A stretch of 64,000 bases of DNA from Cryptomeria japonica (lineage: Eukaryota; Streptophyta; Pinopsida; Cupressales; Cupressaceae): positions 519,443,185-519,507,184 of the forward strand of contig NC_081414.1 in the NCBI RefSeq assembly GCF_030272615.1, written 5' to 3'. Below, piece by piece: positions 1 to 11,040 of the stretch. The notes under the pieces are model-generated. The model had not been told where the DNA came from and searched no databases. It worked only from the letters and a program-made list of their open reading frames with translations. The position numbers and the translations under genes were made by a program. Each line of letters starts with the position of its first letter. Position 1 is the stretch's first letter.

Positions 1-323
1 ACCACCATATAAACAAGGCAATCTTATGTACCAACACCTATCACACAATTTACTTGCAGAACGAATATACGTTGCCAAGACACAAAGAACAATTTGGTCA
101 GTATAACACAAAATTTAACACTTATTAACATGTTTAAGAGTTCAATTACTCTTGTTAACTACTATAGGTATGCAACCTCAATAATTTCCACTTATACCAT
201 AGACTAAGATCAAAATAGATATATTTATTTCATCAGAGAAGTCTTACAAGAAGACATAATACATTTCTCAATAGAATAATGTCTATATTTTTATTTTTAT
301 TTTTTTGACACTAGAGTGTTCCA

Positions 324-719
324 TCATTCTTCCAGAAAAAATAGAGAAGTGCACTCGTCAAACTCTACATGATCTAAAGGAGTATATCCTTCCAATTTTC
401 TTTCACTCAGGGGAAAGTACCCCACAGACTCATTATCACTTAAGGGGCTATACCCCTCCGACGAGTCAGAACTTATAACTATCGACTTTTCTGGCGAGCA
501 CTCTAGCTTGGCTTCTTTTCCTTTTTCAATAGTAACTTCTTTAGTTGGACTCTGAGTAGGACCCTTTTCTATCTCTTTGCTCTCTTCAGGAGCTGGGTTC
601 TCTTCAGTAGGGTTGTCATCCACAACAGGCTTGACAGGTGTTAGAGAATCTTTCTTGACTTTCAAGTAATGAGCATATCCTGCTACGGATTTGTGAGTTG
701 TCTGTTTGACAAATACCAT
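324..719 (-). CDS. ORF inside LTR A, unknown function, intact copy
   Basis: A 131-codon ORF with an ATG start, lying wholly inside the LTR and on the coding strand of element A. I do not recognise the product. It is acidic and low in complexity: a Lys/Glu/Pro-rich middle, a Ser-Asp-rich stretch, then three copies of a short motif of the form GY-x-PL (GYSPL, GYFPL, GYTPL) near the C-terminus. It has no signal peptide or membrane segment. The LTR TATA box lies about 590 bp upstream on the same strand, so an LTR transcript would carry the ORF. Just before the ATG the minus strand reads TTACAG, which resembles a 3' splice site. The second LTR has the same ORF with one premature stop. It may be captured host sequence or a genuine LTR-encoded small protein; both are inference. 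Confidence 0.5.
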   Translation of the reverse strand: MVFVKQTTHKSVAGYAHYLKVKKDSLTPVKPVVDDNPTEENPAPEESKEIEKGPTQSPTKEVTIEKGKEAKLECSPEKSIVISSDSSEGYSPLSDNESVGYFPLSERKLEGYTPLDHVEFDECTSLFFLEE

Positions 720-1310
720 CTCTGTAACATATCAACAGTAAGCCATTACTTCCCAGACTCTCCTAGAGCAACATCTAAAGAATCTTAACAACTAGGCTTT
801 AAAGCAAACATAATTCCTTTTATAAAATAATCAAGTGTGCAATATGTACAAAATTTCCACAACTATAGCTATAATACAAATACACTTAATATCCTATTAT
901 TTTTCATGAACTAATCAAAACAATAATTTAATACTTTTACCGAAAACATTATCTAAACCATAAACATTACTTATCACTAAGACTCATAATAATAATGTTC
1001 CAAAACTAAATATATTCCAGACCTTATGCAGTGTTATCCCGTATGCAAGATCTCTACGTCCTTCTATCGAATGATAGCGCGCCTTGCGAACCTTATCTCC
1101 GATAGACACCAATCCCAAAAGAAAACAACTCTCTCTTTGCTTCTTCCTAAAATATTTCCACTATCTCACTATAATGCCACCTAAAATACTCTCTCTATCT
1201 ATCTATTCTACTCTACCTTCCTCTTCCATTCCAATTCTCTCCTCTCTAGTTCCCCATCCTCCCTTCAATGCAAAATGAAATTCACTTCCCATTTCCTTAC
1301 TCCCCACCTC

Positions 1311-1318
1311 TATTTATA
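1311..1318 (-). promoter_or_regulatory. TATA box of LTR A (left copy)
   Basis: The minus strand reads TATAAATA followed by GAGG, a strong plant TATA context. The same site is kept in the other LTR at 10489-10496. Transcription would start roughly 30 bp further along the minus strand, near 1280, so everything from there to the primer site is R/U5, including the internal ORF. Confidence 0.6.
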
Positions 1319-1826
1319 CTAGAATTTACACCCAACCTCTCCTACATCTAAGGCTCGGTTATGGAGTTGATGAGGAGTCTTTTAATGAACTTATTTCAGT
1401 TACATCTTCACTCTACAGTTATGCGCCCAAAAATTGTGGTAGAATGATACAAATGAGGGAAGGAACAACAAAATATAAGCCAACTATCAAACACATAAGT
1501 GTTTGTTATGGGCAAAATAATAGTCTTCGCTACCAAGTCGACTTACTCCTATGTCACATATGCCTCGCATTAAACTTACCACTCGGTGTCCCTTCATACA
1601 TAGTCGCCATTATCGCCATTATCGCCATGCAGAGTTGGTTTGTTTACAAACTGTATTACTATGCCTCCACCACATTGACCAAGTTGGAGTTCGGTTGCAT
1701 CATGAAGGGGGAGTGGCAGTTTAACATTTTGAATAGCGAGAGGGGAGGGGTATCTTTATTTGCTGTATTGGCGTGACCAAAGGAGGAGAGGTAACATGCG
1801 CCTATGAGGGAGGAGGGTGGTTGGTG

Positions 1827-1871
1827 GTAATACTGACCCCTCCCTTTATTAAAGGGGGTGGTCGATATTAC
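1827..1871. repeat. Hairpin-forming inverted repeat in LTR A
   Basis: A near-palindrome of about 45 bp: GTAATA and a C-rich arm, a short ATTA centre, then the complementary G-rich arm and TATTAC. It lies about 510 bp upstream of the TATA box and is kept at 10996-11040 in the other LTR with the pairing largely preserved. Confidence 0.7.
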
Positions 1872-3108
1872 TATAGACCACTCTTTATATTATATATTAT
1901 TTCTCCATATAAACCCCACCACCACCTTTTAAAATAACATTTGTTTTATTTTTCTTTACGTGTTTTATTTTAATTTCATTATTATATTTTGATAATTAAT
2001 TAATAACTTCCATTACAATATTTAAACATTAATCTTCATAGCAATTTACGTTTAAAAATATATATATATACTTTGATTTCAAATACTTATAACTAATGAC
2101 TTTTTCCATATAGATTTATATTCGAACAATCGAATTATATATATATATATATATTACTCGTTCGAAAAGCATATTAAATATAATATATTTATAATTCTAA
2201 CTATATACATGCATAATCCAAAAACACAATAATCCGATGGGCGATATCAACTACTGATAATACAATCACCTTATCTTAACTCCAATAACTACTTATAAGT
2301 GACTATTTCCCTCCGTGTATATAATGTCCTTACATATATTTAAACGATCAAATTGCAACTATTGAGCTAACAAGCTGATAAAATTCATATCAACTCATAC
2401 CAAGATATTAACTCATCTTTTGCAAACAATGTTAAGTCACTAGATCACTTGACTCTTGTAGACGTAATAAACGTAGCAATTAACAATGACATACAATAAT
2501 TGGGAACACTAGACATGCAAACTGAGCAAGCATCATGCGACTTTTATAAAGATCAAACAATAAAATATGAAGACCAAACCAATTGATAGAACGACTAACT
2601 GAAGGCACTCACCCGAGTGTAACTGACTAAAAATAGGGTCAACTACTATCTCCTTCACTTCCATCGGAAAATATAAGGCATGCTCAGACTTGTGTAGCTA
2701 GGTGGAGAGGATACCCCGTACCTACTCGGTACTTGTACTTGCAACATCCTGCATCACCGACCACACATGCATATATATATATAGAAATTACAACATACAC
2801 ACCGATGAAGGATAATCACGACGTTCCCTATCTCATCGAGATGAGTGAAGGAAAATCATCCCCTTGCATCCCATACACTCACAGATACACAACACACAGT
2901 GCATAGATGAAGTAAAGCATTAGTACATAGAAATGAACCATATAATGCCATAAAACATAAGTACAGAAATACTACAAATAAATCATACATCTCATAATCA
3001 GATAAAACATGGAACAATGTTATATAATTTTGAATAACAAATGATGATAATGTATCCATTGAGAATAACAAGAACAAAATATGAGTTCCAACAAGTAGGG
3101 GTACTACA

Positions 3109-3120
3109 TTCTCCCCCCCA
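3109..3120 (-). other. Polypurine tract of element A
   Basis: The minus strand reads TGGGGGGGAGAA directly before the LTR start TGTAGTACC. This is the expected plus-strand primer for reverse transcription. The same tract, slightly varied, precedes the LTRs of B and C. Confidence 0.85.
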
Positions 3121-3830
3121 AGACTAGGCTTAATCTTGGAAGCCTAAAACAAATATGAATATAACTCTCTCATCTTCGCTACATCCTCCCAAGATGTCGA
3201 GGTCTCATCATTTGAGTCCCATAGGACCCTTACCTGGTTGATGGTGTGACCCCTGAGGATCAAATCCTGACACTGAGGAATGCGCACGGGTTCCATGGAA
3301 AGCTGCCTGTCCTTGACCTACAAAGTGTTCCAATCAAGTACATGTGTCACATAAGGGTGATAAGGTCAAAGAACTAAAACATGAAAGACATCGTGGATGC
3401 GGGATAGACTCGGTGGCAAGGCAAGGCGGTAAGCAACAGGACCTATCCTCTCAAGAATCTCAAAAGGGCCAACAAACCGATGTGCCAACTTAGAACCCTT
3501 TCCATAATGGATCAGACTCTTCCGTGGATGCACTCTCAGAAACATATGATCACCAATAGAAAATTGATGATCTATTCTATGAGCATCTACATACTTCTTC
3601 TACCTATCCTGTGCAGCTACCAAATGCTCTCGAATTTGCCCAACCTGTTGCTCCATCTCCCAAAGAATATCTAGACCTATAAGCACCCTATCCTCTAACT
3701 GATCCCAACTTAAGGGAGTACGGCAAGGATGACCATATAATGCCTGAAAGGGGGACATACCTATGGAGCTATGATATCCATTGTTATACGCAAACTCTAC
3801 AAGGTAGATATAATCCTCCCAACGCGGTTG

Positions 3831-4421
3831 CTAGTCCATAACATACATGCAAAGCATGTCCTCCAAAACTTGATTCACTTTCTCTGTCTGACCATCTGTC
3901 TCTGGGTGATAGGCTAAACTAAAGCTCAACTGAGTCCCCAAAGCATGCTGAAGTGAGGTCCACAAAGCTAAGGTAAAGACAAGATCTCTATCAGAGATGA
4001 TCCACCTCAGAACCCCATGCAGTTTCACTACTTCTTCCAAGAAGACTTGTGCCACAACTACTGCTATATAGGAAGCTCGAATAGGAACAAAATGAGCCAT
4101 CTTAGTCAACCTATCAACTATGACCATGATGGAATCATGCCGACATGAAGAGACAGGCAACCCAACAATGAGATCCATGGAAATGATATCCCATTTCCAA
4201 TCCGGTATCAAATTAGGCTGAAGAAGCCCTGCCAGGTGTTGATGCTCTGCCTTCACCCGCTGACATTCTAAACACTTTGACATGAAATCAACAATGTCAC
4301 ATTTCATGCCTTCCCAATGATAAATTTGTCTAAGATCTACGTGCATCTTCTTGACACTTGGATGTGCCGAATAAGGTGCACGATGGGCCTCATTCATGAT
4401 CAAGACGCGAAGACCCTCCAA
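3831..4421 (-). CDS. Integrase core segment of element A (open part)
   Basis: A 196-codon open stretch of the pol frame. It begins in the HHCC zinc finger (His at AHP, then CLEC), then has the catalytic core: first Asp in ISMDLIVG, second Asp in ISDRDLVF, and the Glu in QTEKVNQ, so the DDE triad is present. It ends at a stop where sister copies have Gln. The next upstream open piece (4437-4643) is in the same frame and is separated only by a TAG in place of a Trp codon. It holds the RNase H/integrase joint with the VADALSRR motif. Confidence 0.88.
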   Translation of the reverse strand: MEGLRVLIMNEAHRAPYSAHPSVKKMHVDLRQIYHWEGMKCDIVDFMSKCLECQRVKAEHQHLAGLLQPNLIPDWKWDIISMDLIVGLPVSSCRHDSIMVIVDRLTKMAHFVPIRASYIAVVVAQVFLEEVVKLHGVLRWIISDRDLVFTLALWTSLQHALGTQLSFSLAYHPETDGQTEKVNQVLEDMLCMYVMD

Positions 4422-5279
4422 AGAAGGTACATAGATCTACCCATGGTGACGAAGAAGTCCATCTTCCTCAAGATTATATCCAAAATATCTTCCCTCTAAA
4501 GGCCTTCTGGACTCTATCATGGTTCTAACATCTTGATACCAAGTATCCTGAGGGAGAACTCCAAGAATCCTCTCTCTCAAGTCAACTCCAAGGGACAATA
4601 CCGAAACTTCATGCCGCCTACGACTCAAAGCATCTGCCACCACGTTCTCTTTCCCCTAAATGTATCGAACATCAAAATCATACTCGCAGAGAAATTCCAT
4701 CCATCTCTGCTATCGAGCATTCAAATTTGGTTGTGTGAAAATATACTGTAGACTACGATGATCACTATGCAGTTCAAAATGATGCCCTAACAAAAAATGA
4801 CACCATCTAACCAAATCATGAACTGGATAGTTCAACTTGTGGTTCTTGAGTTTGTGAGACTCATAAGCAACCACTCATCCATCTTGCATAAGCACTGCAC
4901 CTATACCTTCCAAAGAGGCATCTGTGCATACTATAAAATCTCTAGATGGATCAAGAACTGCCAAAATCGGAGCACTAACAAGGAGTTCCTTCAAGGTACA
5001 AAAAGCTAACTCACATTGTTCTGACCAAACAAACTTCTTCCCTTTCCATTGTAGAGAAGTGATCAGGTGACCTATCTAGGAAAAGCCTTAAACAAATCGA
5101 TGGTAGTATCCGGCCAAACCCATAAAACTCCGAACTTCAGAAACGTTGGTTGGCACTGGCCAATCAACAATGGATTGGATCTTTGAAGGATCCACGGATA
5201 CACCTTCCCCTGAAACTATATGACCAAGATAGTTTACCTCTAATTGAAAAAAATCACACTTTGCCAAATTAGCATAAAG

Positions 5280-6518
5280 TTAGTTTTCCCTCAAGCACTG
5301 CATTACCTGTCGTAAGTGACCTTCATGTTCTTCCATAGTTCTAGAATAAATTAATATGTCATCTAAGAACACAAGGACAAAATGATCAAGGTAGGTGCGA
5401 AAAACCCCATTCATGAGGCTCATGAAAACTAAAGGTGCGTTCGTCAACCCATATGGTACTACTATGAACTCATAGTGACCATAACGAGTGCAAAACATTG
5501 TCTTATGAATATCTGCATCCTGGATACACAACTGGTGATATCTAGATTTTAGGTCAATCTTAGAGAATATCTTGGCTCCCTTTACCTGATCAAAAAGATC
5601 ATCAATACAAGGCAAAGGATATCGATTCTGGATGGTTACCTTATTCAGCTGTCGATAATCAATGCATAACCAAAGAGAACCATCCTTCTTCTTAACAAAG
5701 ATAACGGGCGCACCCCAAGGAGAAACACTAGGATGAATAAATCCCTTGGCTAACAATTCTTCTAGTTGTAACTTCAATTCACTCAGCTCCTGAGTGGTCA
5801 TCCAATATGGAGCTCTTGAAATAGGTTCTACACTAGGAACCAAATCAATGTGAAAGTCTATGTCTCTCTTTGGAGGCATACCAGGAATATCCAATGGGAA
5901 TACATCAGCATACTCTTGAAGAATAGGGTGACTATCAAGAGTGATTTCTCGACTCTTTAACTCATCCATGTCCTCAAGAGTAACTACAAAAAGCTGACAC
6001 CCTCTACGCATGCACCGCTTAAGTTGCATAGCAAAGATCATACGTAAGGATATTGGTCTCTGAACTCCAGCAATTTTCACTTCCTTGCCAAGGTCATCTA
6101 AACACTCCACTATCTTCTTGCAACAATCTACATGAGCATTATGAGAAGATAGCCAATCCATCCCCAACACAACTCTATAAGAACCCAAAGGAATGACTCG
6201 AAGGTCAACTGAAGTGACTATGGTTCCTAGATTCAACTCACAACTGGGAATAAAGGCATCTACAGAAACACGGACACCTATAGCCAACTCTACTTGCCAC
6301 CTATTCATCTCCTTAGCAAACGTGAGTCCACACCGCTCCACAATAGATGAAGAAATGAAAGAATCTGAAGCACCAGAATCAAAAAGTACAGAGATAGGGA
6401 TTCCACACAACATACCTGTTGCTTCTATAACTGTACCCTGATGATCAGCTTGGCGGTTATCCACCACTGCGAACACTCTATGAGATCTGCCTGCATCTCC
6501 CACTATAAGCTCTAACAC
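5280..6518 (-). CDS. Protease and reverse transcriptase segment of A (open part)
   Basis: The longest open stretch of Ty3-type pol in the window, 412 codons. The protease has its catalytic DSGA at residues 47-50 and a following Ile/Leu-rich core with GMDWLSSH, as in plant retropepsins. A linker with the conserved [12 protein letters not shown] region leads into the reverse transcriptase. There the motifs [33 protein letters not shown] and FLDDILIYS appear in order, the two Asp of FLDD being the catalytic pair. The stretch ends at a nonsense codon just after the thumb begins, so it is truncated relative to a working enzyme. It is part of the larger pol frame and not a separate gene. Confidence 0.88.
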   Translation of the reverse strand: MLELIVGDAGRSHRVFAVVDNRQADHQGTVIEATGMLCGIPISVLFDSGASDSFISSSIVERCGLTFAKEMNRWQVELAIGVRVSVDAFIPSCELNLGTIVTSVDLRVIPLGSYRVVLGMDWLSSHNAHVDCCKKIVECLDDLGKEVKIAGVQRPISLRMIFAMQLKRCMRRGCQLFVVTLEDMDELKSREITLDSHPILQEYADVFPLDIPGMPPKRDIDFHIDLVPSVEPISRAPYWMTTQELSELKLQLEELLAKGFIHPSVSPWGAPVIFVKKKDGSLWLCIDYRQLNKVTIQNRYPLPCIDDLFDQVKGAKIFSKIDLKSRYHQLCIQDADIHKTMFCTRYGHYEFIVVPYGLTNAPLVFMSLMNGVFRTYLDHFVLVFLDDILIYSRTMEEHEGHLRQVMQCLREN

Positions 6519-7771
6519 TACCGACCGTTGACTACCTGTGTTGTGGAAATGTTGAGGACACTATGCAGCTCTGTGACCATACTACCCACAAGAGAATCAA
6601 GCTCCTCTATTACCTATCGGACCACTGGATTGCTGAAAATTTCCCTGGCTAGGAGCGTGAGATGCACTTTGCAAGGATTCCCTTGTAGGGCCCTATCTGC
6701 CCCTCTGCCAATTTCTATTTTTCTTAAATTGAGCATTGCCACCCTTTTGGCTCTGGAACTATTTTGGTTTTGACGGTTGCTGCTGCTGTGGTCCACCCTT
6801 AGTAGGTGCCTGAGGAGTCCTAAATGGTGCAGCTGACTGAAACTGATTACCACGAGCTCTATTCCCACTGGAAGGAGTGCTCCCTATCTACACACCTGTT
6901 TGCCCACCAAGAGCACGGCTAAGGTTTAGCTCTACCAATCGGGCCTTTGCCACAGCTATCTCCACTGAAGTTGGCTCAAACACCCTAACACCTCCACTAA
7001 TGCGATCATTCAAGCCCCTCAAGAAATGTTGTACAAGCATAGCCTCATCATTACCAATTCCAGCATACTACTTGAGCTCATAGAATTTGTGCTCATACTG
7101 GTCTACCATCATACCATACTACCGTAGTGCATGGAACTCATCTGCCTGAGTCTGTCTCCACTGGGGCAAGAGAAACTATGCCCTGAATCTCTCCAAAAAT
7201 AGCTCCCATGTCACGGTGTTAATGCACACACCAATCATTTCCTCCTCCAGTCTCCACCAGATTGAAGTGAAGTTTTTGAGATGCATAATAGCACATCTTG
7301 CCTTAGTGTTACTACTATATGGGAACATAGCAAAACACCTATCCAGATTGATAAGCCAAGTCTCTGCCTCGAGACTGATACCCATACCATTAAAGAAAGG
7401 AGGATTGGACCTCATCAAGTCCTTTATGTGACCCAAAGAAACTGGATCTTCATTGATTGCAATCCCTCTCCTTCTGGGTGATCTTTCCCTCTCTCTCTCT
7501 CTTCTGGAACTAGCTGAACAACCTCGGGCCTAGGGCCTAAGCTAGCAAGAACCTCCTAAAACATTTGTCTCAGCTCTTCCCTTCTGGGAACCTATTCTTC
7601 TGCACGAGGTATGTCTTGATGAATAGACTGTTCTGGCTCAGCACTAACATGAGTAGGTGGTGGTGAAGGACTATGATGATAAGAACCATGGCCTCGTCCT
7701 CCACCTCTTCCTCTACCTCTACCTCTATTGCGACCACCCATATGGCCACCTCCCCTAGCTCTCCTAGCCAT
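6519..7771 (-). pseudogene. gag of element A, decayed
   Basis: Gag would begin at the ATG at 7771 (MARRARGGG, Gly/Arg-rich N-terminus, 150 bp past the primer site). The central capsid-like region is open at 7436-7176 (PPFFNG, ETWLINLDRCF, IWW), which is the plant retrotransposon Gag family signature. Further on come a Gln/Pro-rich segment and a zinc knuckle near 6560-6610 whose first Cys codon is a stop. The frame shifts between 7771 and 7436, after which gag and pol share one frame, as in chromoviruses with a single polyprotein. Confidence 0.82.
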
Positions 7772-7910
7772 GACCGAGTACTACAAAAGAGAAAAGATTC
7801 AGATTTATGACAAAGATAAACAAGGAAAACACAAATGTTAAGACCTAAATAAAAAAAAGTAAAGTTGAATAGGCACACTACAAACCCAGAGTACCCAGTG
7901 TTGAAACTTG

Positions 7911-7922
7911 GCTCTGATACCA
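7911..7922 (-). other. Primer-binding site of element A (tRNA-Met)
   Basis: The minus strand reads TGGTATCAGAGC, complementary to the 3' end of plant initiator tRNA-Met, two bases after the LTR end (...GCATTACA). It fixes the inner edge of the 5' LTR at 7925. Confidence 0.93.
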
Positions 7923-9494
7923 AATGTAATGCTTTGTCAGGAAACCTAAAAGAAAACATCATAATCTATGCAACTAAGGGTGAAATAAATTTTATTTTTT
8001 TTGATTAAGTGCATGAATTAAACCTTAGCACATCTAATAACACAGCAGAAGTCTAACACCTAAATTTCCTAAGGGTTACCAACGAATATTACTTCGTAAA
8101 TTAAATATTTAAGATAAAATTTCCACAATGAAAGAATTCAAAATACTTCAAAGCAATCATATAATATATACAGAAGAATTAAGTAATTGAAATAGCATAC
8201 ATTACAATGTTTCTTTTCTTACAATATTCGAAAATACATGTTTTCAAAAAAATTACATCATGAGCTAAAATGTTACAAAATGAAAGTTACATAAAGTTTC
8301 TTTTCAAGACCTCTAGTTTTCAACTAAATAATGGTTAGGAACAAGAGCTAGTACATGAACCATGAACTAAGAACATCAGCGAAGTCCTTCATTGCCTGAA
8401 GATACATTCCAGTACATCCAATGGGAAGTGACACTACCACCCGACCATGTGATTCCGAAAAGGAACCACCCCACCGTGTTGGAGATAGTAGATAACCCTC
8501 AAGCAAGCAAAATAAAACAAGAACGAAAGGACTACAAGACTCCACTCACAATCATGTGACCCAACTCACAAAACACTAGTGACTCTAAGGAGAAAGTGTC
8601 ATCACATGTCTTACAGTGAATACCATGGTACAACCTCCATAGGTCCCGGCCCCCATCCTGGGTTTTCCTGGTAACCTCTCCCAAACCTCCGATTCGAACT
8701 AGGACTCATGCGGACCTTACCAATCATCTCACAAAGACAAGGTGGTAAGTTTTCCATTCCAGGCCTTCTTGCTACATTATGAGCCCTGTCCTAGCACTCA
8801 CCTATGTGCGAGGCACATTATTTTATTTAACTTTTATTCTACCCTTCCCTAATCATTTATTAGATTTTCACTTTCTTAACCAACTTCCAACGGGTTATCC
8901 TATCACCACTTCGGGCATGGCCCCCGCTTGAGAGCCACTCTCTCTCTTAGGACACTATAGGATAGTTCTATCTACAAAACTCTATGGTGACACAGATAGC
9001 CATACCCAATTCTGACCTACCTCGGATGAAAGATACATAATTACTAACATAAGGTTGACCATTACGAACAACTCATAGTGGCTCATTTCCTTAAGGTTAT
9101 ACATCTAAATAACTGGCCAAAACACAATACACAAGACATACTGAAAACATGACTCAATGTACTTAGCTTCGACCACCATATAAACAAGGCAATCTTATGT
9201 ACCAACACCTATCACACAATTAACTTGCAGAATGTATATACATTGCCAAGACATGAAGAACAATTTGGTCGGTATAACACAGAATTTAACACTTATTAAC
9301 ATGTTTAAGAGTTCAATTACTCTTGTTAACTACTATAGGTATGCAACCTCAATAATTTCCACTTATACCATAGACTAAGATCAAAATAGATATATTTATT
9401 TCATCAAAGAAGTCTTACAAGAAGACATAATACATTTCTCAATAGAATAATGTCTTTATTTTTATTTTTATTTTTTTGACACTAGAGTGTTACA

Positions 9495-9890
9495 TCATTC
9501 TTCCAGAAAAAATGGAGAAGTGCACTCATCAGACTCTACATGATCTAAAGGAGTATATCCTTCAGATTTTCTTTCACTCAGGGGAAAGTACCCCACAGAC
9601 TCATTATCACTTAAGGGGGTATACCCCTCCGACGAGTCAGAACTTATAACTATCGGCTTTTCTGGCGAGCACTCTAGCTTGGCTTCTTTTCCTTTTTCAA
9701 TAGTAACTTCTTTAGTTGGACTCTGAGTAGGACCTTTTTCTATCTCTTTGCTCTCTTCAGGAGCTGGGTTCTCTTCAGTAGGGTTGTCATCCACAACAGG
9801 CTTGACAGGTGTTAGAGAATATTTCTTGACTTTCAAGTAATGAGCATATCTTGCTATGGATTTGCGAGCTATCTATTTGACATGTACCAT
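9495..9890 (-). pseudogene. Second copy of the LTR A ORF, with a premature stop
   Basis: Homologous to the ORF at 324-719 and in the same place in the 5' LTR. The ATG at 9890 is followed by a TAG as the sixth codon, where the other copy has CAG. Beyond it the frame stays open for about 125 codons to the same C-terminus (FFLEE). Most other differences are single substitutions, with no frame-breaking indel. The GY-x-PL repeats and the Glu/Lys-rich middle are kept. Whether this reflects constraint or only short divergence time cannot be decided by eye. Confidence 0.55.
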
Positions 9891-10488
9891 CTCTATAACA
9901 TATCAATAGTAAGTCATTACTTCCCAGACTGTCCTAGAGCAACATCTAAAGAATCTTAACAACTACGATTGAATGCAAACATAATTCCTTTTATAAAATA
10001 ATCAAGTGTGCAATATGTACAGAATTTGCACAGCTATAGCTATAATACAAATACACTTAATATCCTATTATTTTTCACGAACTAATCAAAACAATAATTT
10101 AATACTTTTACCGAAAACATAATCTAAACCATAAACATTACTTATCACTAAGGCTCATAATAATAATGTTCCAAAACTAAATATATTCCTGACCTTATGC
10201 GGTGTTATCCTGTATGCAAGATCTCTACGTCCTTCTATCGAACGATAGCGCACCTTGTGAACCTTATCTCCGTTAGACACCAATACTCTATCCCAAAAGT
10301 AAACAACTCTCTCTTTACTTCTTCCTAAAATATTTCCACTATCTCACTATAATGCCACCTAAAATACTTTCTCTATCTATCTATTCTACTCTACCTTCCT
10401 CTTCCATTCCAATTCTCTCCTCTCTAGTTCCCCATCCTCCCTTCGATGCAAAATGAAATTCACTTCCCATTTCCTTACTCGCCACCTC

Positions 10489-10496
10489 TATTTATA
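10489..10496 (-). promoter_or_regulatory. TATA box of 5' LTR A
   Basis: TATAAATA on the minus strand, the counterpart of 1311-1318. This is the copy that would have driven the genomic RNA of element A. Confidence 0.6.
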
Positions 10497-10995
10497 CTAG
10501 AATTTACAACTGACCACTCCTACATCTAAGGCTTGGTTATGGAGTTGATGAGGAGTCTTTTAATGAACTTCTTTCAGTTACATCTTCACTCTACAGTTAT
10601 GTGCCCAAAAATTGTGGTAGAATGATACAAAGGAGGGAAGGAATAGCAAGTTATAAGCCAACTGTCAAACATGTAAGTGTTTGTTATGGGCAAAATAATA
10701 GTCTTTGCTACCAAGTTGACTTACTCCTATCTCACGTATGCCTCGCATTAAACTTACCACTCGGTGTCCCTTCCTACATAGTTGCCATTATCACCATGTA
10801 GAGTTGGTTTGTTTACAAACTGTATTACTATGCCTCCACCGCATTGACCAACTTGGAGTTCAGTTGCATCATGAAGAAGGAGTGGCAGTTTAACATTTTG
10901 AACAGCGAGAGGGGAGGGGTATCTTTATTTGCTACATTGGCGTGACCAAAGGAGGAGAGGTAACGTGCACCTATGAGGGAGGAGGGTGGTCGGTG

Positions 10996-11040
10996 GTAAT
11001 ACCAACCCCTCCCTTTATTAAAGGGGGTGGTTGATATTAC
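10996..11040. repeat. Hairpin-forming inverted repeat in 5' LTR A
   Basis: Counterpart of 1827-1871. The C-rich and G-rich arms around CTTTATTAAAG are unchanged, and several substitutions in the outer arms keep pairing possible as G-T or A-T pairs. Confidence 0.65.

Larger units (their letters stand above)
1..3108 (-). mobile_element. 3' LTR of element A (left part outside window)
   Basis: Near-identical to 9173-12144. The minus-strand LTR starts TGTAGTACCCC at 3108, just after a G-rich purine tract, and matches the start of the LTRs of elements B, C and D. The part seen holds an internal ORF, a TATA box, a hairpin at 1827-1871 and AT microsatellites near 2055-2155. About 1.25 kb of the LTR, equivalent to 7925-9172 of the other copy, lies off the left edge. 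Confidence 0.93.
3144..6518 (-). pseudogene. pol of element A (PR-RT-RH-IN-chromodomain), decayed
   Basis: One reading frame of about 1125 codons runs from 6518 to a natural stop at 3144 without an evident frameshift, but with about ten nonsense codons. Domains in order are aspartic protease (DSGA), reverse transcriptase (FLDD at the active site), RNase H, integrase zinc finger and catalytic core, a GPF motif ([10 protein letters not shown]), and a C-terminal segment ending in Trp-Glu-Asp and ELYSYLF that resembles the chromovirus chromodomain. RNase H has an in-frame loss of about 9 codons near 4800-4825 compared with C and I. Stops mostly replace Gln or Trp codons found in the sister copies. 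Gag lies upstream in the same frame for its last ~300 codons. Confidence 0.9.

Noticed and set aside
1444-1776. 110-codon plus-strand ORF in LTR A
   Set aside because: Antisense to the element, shorter and broken in the other LTR (stop near 10799), and no recognisable features.
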